Positions 7,061 through 10,931 of a DNA stretch of 10,931 nt are shown here, in pieces; position 1 is the first letter of the stretch; each line of letters begins with the position of its first letter. The notes under the pieces are model-generated. The model saw only the letters and a program-made list of their open reading frames with translations. It had not been told where the DNA came from and did no database searches. The position numbers and the translations under genes were made by a program. The stretch is from JBFHRB01 sp041591915 (GTDB taxonomy: Bacteria > Actinomycetota > Nitriliruptoria > Nitriliruptorales > Nitriliruptoraceae), in assembly GCA_041591915.1 (NCBI GenBank), contig JBFHRB010000106.1, positions 1 to 10,931 of the forward strand, written 5' to 3'.

Positions 7061-7963
7061 ATGCGTCGTGGCATCTTGTGGGCCCTCGCGGGACTGTTGC
7101 TCTCGACCGCCTGCTCGACGGACGTGCTCGGTGGGCTCGTGCCCGGCGACGCGAGCGAGGCGCAGTGGGCGCTCGACCCGACCGTCGAGCTCGACCCCGG
7201 CGCGACCGAGGTGCCCCTGTTCGTGCAGGAGGTCGAGTGCGCGTCGGGCAACGACGCGCGCGGTCGCATCGAGCCCGACCTCGCCTACGGCGACGCCGAG
7301 ATAACCGTCACGATCTGGGTGCGCCACCTGCAGGGCGACCAGAACTGCCAGGGCAACCCGCTCACGCCGTACCTGCTGCAGCTCGAGGAGCCGCTGGGCG
7401 AGCGCACGCTGGTCAACGGCGCGCAGAGCGAGATCGCGCGGCGGCCCATCGAGGGCCTGATCGACCAGGTTGACGGGGACGGCGTCGTCAGCAGCATCCA
7501 GAGCGACGACGCCTTGCCCGAGCAGGTCCTCTTCATCGTCGAGGCGCTGCAAGCCCGTGCCCTGAACCCGGAGGAGCTCGGCGACGTGTCCGACCTCATG
7601 CTCTCCTCCGACGGCGTCGACCTCCTGCTCGGCGACACCGTCGTCCATGCCGGACGCACCCCCGGCGAGCTCGGATCCGAGGCGGCCTGGCTGCTGTCGG
7701 TCGAGGAGTTCGAGGGCTTCGCGGGGCCGTTCTCCGTGCTCGACACGCTGGACAACGACGACCGGGCGCTCACGGTCTCGCTGGGCGCGCAGCCGCACTG
7801 CGCCGGGCCGCCGAAGGACGCACCTGCAGGCCTCGAGGCCTACACCCGCGTGGCGATCGAGCCGGTCGAGATCGACAGCTGCATCGCGTGGTTCGTGGTC
7901 AACCTCTACCTCGACGACGTCGGCCAGGTCCGGGCCATCCAGCTCGACCTGTTCGGCCCGTAG
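7061..7963 (+). CDS. Predicted lipoprotein of unknown function
   Basis: The 300-residue product begins MRRGILWALAGLLLSTAC, a short basic N-region and hydrophobic core ending in the lipobox LSTAC. Cys18 is the predicted lipidation site, so the mature protein is anchored to the outer face of the membrane. The remaining cysteines come in two pairs, Cys60/Cys96 and Cys247/Cys274, compatible with two disulfides. The first pair brackets a beta-rich segment (EITVTIWVRHL, 80-90) followed by NCQGNPLTPYLLQLEEPLG. The second pair brackets a similar short beta-rich segment near the C-terminus. The middle (130-230) is acidic and probably helical. I recognise no catalytic motif. An ATG at 6986 overlapping the TetR stop as ATGA would bury the signal peptide behind 25 extra residues, so it is rejected. 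The stop lies 3 bp from the stop of the convergent cell-wall-binding gene. Confidence 0.82.
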   Translation: MRRGILWALAGLLLSTACSTDVLGGLVPGDASEAQWALDPTVELDPGATEVPLFVQEVECASGNDARGRIEPDLAYGDAEITVTIWVRHLQGDQNCQGNPLTPYLLQLEEPLGERTLVNGAQSEIARRPIEGLIDQVDGDGVVSSIQSDDALPEQVLFIVEALQARALNPEELGDVSDLMLSSDGVDLLLGDTVVHAGRTPGELGSEAAWLLSVEEFEGFAGPFSVLDTLDNDDRALTVSLGAQPHCAGPPKDAPAGLEAYTRVAIEPVEIDSCIAWFVVNLYLDDVGQVRAIQLDLFGP

Positions 7964-7966
7964 GCG

Positions 7967-9766
7967 TCACTGGTAGCTGATGAAGTCCGGCACGGGTCGG
8001 ATCTCGTCGAGCAGCTCCTGCGGCTCGAACATGTCCGAGTCCTCGTCGTAGAACAGCTTGAACCCGTTCCACCAGCGGCCCGTCGAGTCGCTCACCGCGG
8101 CGTAGGACTGCTTCTTGATGGCCTGCCCACCGTGGCCGTCCATGTGGAAGAGCACGGCGAGCTCGGGTGGGCTGCCGATGAGATGCTTCTCCTCGACCAT
8201 GCGCACCTGGAACTGGTGGACGACGAGCAGCTTCTGGGGCAGGTCGTGCTCACGCACGAGGCCGACCAGGTAGTCCGCGACGGCGTTGACCTCGTCGGCG
8301 TGCACCTCGCCGACGCTCTGGCCGGGCACCTCCCCCTCGTCCATGCGCCACTCGGGGTCGAGCGCGAGGCCCACGTCGGGCTGGACGAGGAACTGCTCGT
8401 ACCGCCGTGCCTCGGTGAGGAAGTCGGTCCGGCCGGTCTGGAGGTCGAGGAGCAGGTAGACGCCGTGCCGACGAGCCGCGTCCAGCCACGGCTGGATCTG
8501 CTCGGGGCTCGACGGCGCCGAGTAGTCGCCATCGGGGCCGGCGCCCTTGGTGGCCACCGACACGATCAGCTCGAACGTCGGCAGGACGGGCCGGCCCCCG
8601 GCCTCGTACGGCGCGGCCTGTGCCCAGAGGCGGTCGTAGGCCTGGTCGGGCGGCTGCTCGCCGAGCACGCCCATCGCGGCGACGCTGTGGTTGCCGTAGA
8701 ACGCGACCATCCGGTAACGCGGGAAGAGGGTGAAGCCCCCGCGTGGGAGCTCGCGCCCGCCGGTCACGACGCCGAGCTGCCAGTCGACGTTGGGCGTGAC
8801 CGCGGCCTCCCCGCCGAGGACCACGGCGAGCCGCATGGGGTTCGTGGCGTTCTTCGCGAGGTCGCGCAGGTAGCGGGCCGTCTCGAGGGGCTCGCGGACG
8901 TCCCGGCCCTGTACGAGCAGCAGCGACCCGCCCGACCGGGCGACGGCCGCCCCGGCCGCCAGCGCGTCGGGGAAGTCGGCGCCGGTGGCCAACCACACGG
9001 CGCTCGTGCCCATGCCGCGGCGCACGGCCTCACGATGGACCACCACACTCGTGCCGTACCGGTCCGGCCCCGACAGCCGCCGGACGACCGACGCGAGCGG
9101 TCGGAGCTCGTCGATCACGTCCTGGGTGACCACGGCGGGTCCGCCCACGACGAGGATCTGGCTCGGTCCGCGGTCGCGGATGGCCGAGGCGGTGATCGAC
9201 GGGAGCCGGCCGGTGTTGGTCAGCAGCAGCGGCCAGCCGAGGTGGGCCGCGAGCGGCGCAGCGCTCACGGCGTCGGCGAAGCGCTCGCCGGAGACGACGA
9301 TGACACCGTCGGCCGGATCCAGCCGAGCGGCAGCCTCGGCCGCCGTCCCGAACCGGTCGGAGCCCGACACGCGCTCGACGAAGAACTCCCGCTGGAGCTC
9401 CGACTCCACCGACCGTGAGACGGCCACCGGTCCGCCCATGATCAGCACGGACGCGACGCCGAGCCGGCGGAGCTCGGCGAGCACCTCGGACGGCAGGGAG
9501 TCGGGACGTGTCAGGAGCAGCGGCGCGTCCAGCGCTCGTGCGAGTGGCGCGGCGGACAGGCCGTCGGCGAAGTCGTCGGAGCGGGCCAGGATCGCGGTTT
9601 CCGCAGAGCCGTGGGTCGTGCGGCTGATCTCGATCGCGGTCGCGATGCGGTCGTCACCCGCGATCCGCACGATCGAAGGCGGTGCAGCGCTGGCCGTGCC
9701 CGGTGCTGCGACGACCGTCAGGCTTACGAGCAGGAGGGCGAGCGTGAACGTCGTGCGTCGTGCCAG
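7967..9766 (-). CDS. Secreted protein: three cell-wall-binding repeats (PF04122) fused to a conserved C-terminal domain
   Basis: Read from CTG 9766 the product is 599 residues. It begins with a Sec signal peptide (LARRTTFTLALLLVSLTVVA, then a likely cleavage after ASA at 25-27). Three CWB2 repeats follow at about 33-128, 129-228 and 229-330. Each opens with RIAGDDR, RVSGSDR or RLSGPDR, and each contains an F-A/P-D-A/G-L/V-like turn and a GG-x-A-V end. Such triplets bind anionic wall polymers in clostridial surface proteins. The C-terminal domain (about 345-599) resembles a conserved actinobacterial extracellular family of unknown function. Acidic or His-bearing strand ends include LLLDLQ (438-443), LDPEW (469-473), VHQFQ (516-520), HMDGHG (541-546) and FYDED (572-576). 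This looks like a TIM-barrel hydrolase, but no activity is known to me. No ATG, GTG or TTG precedes the signal peptide in frame; the first GTG (9670) lies beyond it. Confidence 0.85.
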   Translation of the reverse strand: MARRTTFTLALLLVSLTVVAAPGTASAAPPSIVRIAGDDRIATAIEISRTTHGSAETAILARSDDFADGLSAAPLARALDAPLLLTRPDSLPSEVLAELRRLGVASVLIMGGPVAVSRSVESELQREFFVERVSGSDRFGTAAEAAARLDPADGVIVVSGERFADAVSAAPLAAHLGWPLLLTNTGRLPSITASAIRDRGPSQILVVGGPAVVTQDVIDELRPLASVVRRLSGPDRYGTSVVVHREAVRRGMGTSAVWLATGADFPDALAAGAAVARSGGSLLLVQGRDVREPLETARYLRDLAKNATNPMRLAVVLGGEAAVTPNVDWQLGVVTGGRELPRGGFTLFPRYRMVAFYGNHSVAAMGVLGEQPPDQAYDRLWAQAAPYEAGGRPVLPTFELIVSVATKGAGPDGDYSAPSSPEQIQPWLDAARRHGVYLLLDLQTGRTDFLTEARRYEQFLVQPDVGLALDPEWRMDEGEVPGQSVGEVHADEVNAVADYLVGLVREHDLPQKLLVVHQFQVRMVEEKHLIGSPPELAVLFHMDGHGGQAIKKQSYAAVSDSTGRWWNGFKLFYDEDSDMFEPQELLDEIRPVPDFISYQ

Positions 9767-9772
9767 TGGTCG

Positions 9773-9779
9773 CCTCCTC
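9773..9779 (-). promoter_or_regulatory. Ribosome binding site for a CTG start
   Basis: On the minus strand GAGGAGG (9779-9773) sits 6 nt before CTG 9766, an optimal spacing. An in-frame TAG lies ten codons upstream of the CTG with no other start codon between, so this site decides the start. Confidence 0.65.
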
Positions 9780-9786
9780 GGAGGAG
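9774..9786. repeat. Palindrome overlapping the Shine-Dalgarno of the cell-wall-binding gene
   Basis: CTCCTC-G-GAGGAG is a perfect dyad. In the minus-strand mRNA it can fold as a 5-bp stem with a 3-nt loop that pairs most of the ribosome binding site. The function is unproven. Confidence 0.45.
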
Positions 9787-9831
9787 CGGGAGCCTAACGG
9801 CCCCTCGGATACGGTCCCTCGTCGCTCGATC

Positions 9832-9836
9832 GGAGG
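9832..9836 (+). promoter_or_regulatory. Ribosome binding site for the DUF3291 gene
   Basis: GGAGG lies 6 nt before GTG 9843 and supports that start. The remaining bases between the two divergent genes (9787-9831) show no convincing promoter boxes. Confidence 0.6.
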
Positions 9837-9842
9837 TGGCAG

Positions 9843-10283
9843 GTGCAACTGGCCCAGCTCAACGTCGTGGAGCTGCGAGTACCCGTCGAGCACCCGGACA
9901 TGGCCACGTTCGTCGCAGAGCTCGACCCGGTCAACGCGCTGGCCGAGGCCGCGCCGGGCTTCGTGTGGAGGCTCAAGGACGACGAGTCGGGCGATGCGAC
10001 CGGCTTCCGGCTCGACGGGCGGGAGGACGTCCTGCTCAACCTCAGCGTGTGGGAGTCCGTGGAGGCCCTGCACGGGTTCACGTACCGCTCCGGTCACGCG
10101 GACGTGCTGCGGCGCAAGCGTGAGTGGTTCGACGACCACACCGACGTCCACGTCGTCCTGTGGTGGGTCCCCGACGGGCACCGGCCAGGCCTGGACGAGG
10201 CGGCCGAGCGGTTGGAGCATCTGCGGCGTGAGGGGCCCAGTCCGTACGCCTTCACGTTCCGGGAGCCGTTCCCGCCGAGCTGA
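9843..10283 (+). CDS. DUF3291 domain-containing protein
   Basis: The 146-residue protein matches the DUF3291 family, which has a dimeric alpha/beta-barrel (antibiotic monooxygenase-like) fold. The N-terminus QLAQLNVVELRVPVEHPDM leads to DPVNALAEAAPGFVWRL (about 29-45). The core contains NLSVWESVEALHGFTYRSGHADVLRRKREWF (66-96), which is typical of the family, and VVLWWVPDGHRP (104-115) follows. No enzymatic role is established for the family; the fold often binds small hydrophobic molecules or heme. It is cytoplasmic with no signal peptide. The start is GTG with GGAGG at 9832-9836. It is divergent from the cell-wall-binding gene and is followed 58 bp later by an SDR gene on the same strand, with two hairpins between them. 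Confidence 0.9.
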   Translation: MQLAQLNVVELRVPVEHPDMATFVAELDPVNALAEAAPGFVWRLKDDESGDATGFRLDGREDVLLNLSVWESVEALHGFTYRSGHADVLRRKREWFDDHTDVHVVLWWVPDGHRPGLDEAAERLEHLRREGPSPYAFTFREPFPPS

Positions 10284-10286
10284 TGT

Positions 10287-10305
10287 CACACCCGGCCGGG
10301 CTGTG
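10287..10305 (+). repeat. GC-rich hairpin after the DUF3291 gene
   Basis: CACA then CCC pair with GGG then TGTG around a GGCC loop, with one bulged C at 10301. It starts 4 bases after the stop codon. There is no T-tract, so it is not a canonical terminator. Confidence 0.4.
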
Positions 10306-10323
10306 CCGTCATCTCCATGACGG
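10306..10323 (+). repeat. Perfect 7-bp hairpin directly adjoining the first
   Basis: CCGTCAT-CTCC-ATGACGG forms a perfect 7-bp stem with a 4-nt loop. It begins at the base after the first hairpin and ends 8 bases before the AGGAG of the next gene. It may be an attenuating or processing structure, or a DNA operator. Confidence 0.5.
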
Positions 10324-10341
10324 ACACCACCAGGAGCAACC

Positions 10342-10931
10342 ATGCGCATCCTCATCGCTGGCGGGACGGGCGTCATCGGCCGACCCGCCGTCCGGCAGCT
10401 GGCCGCAGCCGGCCACGACGTCATCGGCGTCGCGCACCGTCCCAGCAGTGCCGCCTTCCTCCGAGAGGTGGGCGCCGCGCCGGTCGAGGTCGACCTGTTC
10501 GACCGAGACGCCGTCGTCCGCGCCGCAGCCGGGGCAGACGCGGTGATCAACCTCGCGACGGCGATCCCGCCGACTGCACAGGCCTGGCGCGCCGGCGCAT
10601 GGGCCACAACCCACCGCCTGCGCCGCGAGGCAGCGGGCAACCTCGCGGCGGCCGCCCGCGAGCACGGCGCCCGCTTCGTGCAGGAGTCGCTCGCGTTCCA
10701 GTACGAGGACGGCGGCGCCGCATGGCTCGACGAGGAGGCGCCCCTGGCCCCGGCCGGCCCTGCCGAGGCGATGCTGGATGCCGAGGCCGCGGCGGCCTCG
10801 GTCACGGCCTCGGGTGGGGTGGGGGTGAGCCTGCGATTCGGCCAGTTCTACGGCGCCGCCAGTGACCAGACGCAGGAGCTCCTGCAGGCCGCTCGTCGGG
10901 GCCTGGCCATGTTCTTCGGCCCGGACGACGC
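10342..10931 (+). CDS. NAD(P)-dependent epimerase / atypical SDR family protein (3' partial)
   Basis: The first 196 residues are in the window and the frame is open to the last base. The Rossmann motif is clear: RILIAGGTGVIGRPAVRQLAAAG (2-24) with GGTGVIG at 7-13, followed by an R33 that could favour NADP. D51 in VEVDLFD (48-54) and AVINLATAIP (67-76) match the extended/atypical SDR pattern. The usual catalytic Y-x3-K is absent at the expected place: the stretch after ESLAFQYEDGGAAW (115-128) reads AEAMLDAEAAA (141-151). A Tyr is present at 121 but with no Lys four residues on. This suggests an atypical SDR that binds nucleotide but may not be a classical dehydrogenase. The ATG has AGGAG (10332-10336) 5 nt upstream. 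Confidence 0.85.
   Translation, partial: MRILIAGGTGVIGRPAVRQLAAAGHDVIGVAHRPSSAAFLREVGAAPVEVDLFDRDAVVRAAAGADAVINLATAIPPTAQAWRAGAWATTHRLRREAAGNLAAAAREHGARFVQESLAFQYEDGGAAWLDEEAPLAPAGPAEAMLDAEAAAASVTASGGVGVSLRFGQFYGAASDQTQELLQAARRGLAMFFGPDD

Noticed and set aside
6500..7798. Minus-strand frame of 432 residues
   Set aside because: It is antisense to the TetR and lipoprotein genes, both of which have clear family features and starts.
8132..9418. Plus-strand frame of 428 residues
   Set aside because: It is antisense to the three cell-wall-binding repeats, which are unmistakable on the minus strand.
10283..10546. ATG overlapping the DUF3291 stop (TGATG), 87-residue frame
   Set aside because: The product is Ser/Pro-rich without a domain, and most of it overlaps the well-supported SDR gene in another frame.
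1..10931. CRISPR arrays, transposases, tRNA or rRNA genes
   Set aside because: I saw no spaced identical repeats, transposase motifs or RNA gene signatures in either strand.

Overview
The window is a GC-rich, densely packed stretch of bacterial chromosome. An F420-type (deazaflavin) oxidoreductase, an actinobacterial acyl-CoA carboxylase pair, a DUF3291 protein and a secreted protein with three PF04122 (cell wall binding repeat 2) units all point to Actinomycetota. Many high-GC soil or aquatic lineages would fit. I suspect one of the less-studied deep classes, such as Nitriliruptoria or Acidimicrobiia, but that is an impression and not something the sequence proves.

Layout: (1) Bases 1-1842, plus strand: a small four-helix membrane protein, a Ddn-like F420-dependent oxidoreductase, and an APH/ACAD10-11-like phosphotransferase whose GTG start overlaps the preceding stop. 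(2) Bases 1852-6202, minus strand: a tightly coupled operon. It is transcribed as carboxyltransferase (beta) subunit, then biotin carboxylase/BCCP (alpha) subunit, then an HD-domain protein, with ATGA and TGATG junctions. (3) Bases 6203-6272: a short divergent promoter region with relatively AT-rich sequence and a perfect 6-3-6 inverted repeat. (4) Bases 6273-6989, plus strand: a TetR-family regulator, the obvious candidate controller of the carboxylase operon. (5) Bases 7061-7963, plus strand: a lipoprotein of unknown function. It converges, with only 3 bp between stops, on a minus-strand secreted protein (7967-9766) in which three cell-wall-binding repeats are fused to a conserved domain of unknown function. 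(6) Bases 9843-10931, plus strand: a DUF3291 protein, two adjacent small hairpins, and a partial atypical SDR/NAD-dependent epimerase running off the window.

The central unit is metabolic. A biotin-dependent acyl-CoA carboxylase (methylcrotonyl-/geranyl-/propionyl-CoA class) probably works on branched or isoprenoid acyl-CoA under TetR control. The most unusual points are in the cell-wall-binding gene. Its only start that preserves a clear signal peptide is a CTG codon with a near-ideal Shine-Dalgarno sequence, and its C-terminal domain is unexplained. I also see a 24-bp imperfect direct repeat duplicating the 3' end, including the stop codon, of the phosphotransferase gene. I found no RNA genes, insertion sequences or CRISPR arrays, and no clearly novel multi-gene system.
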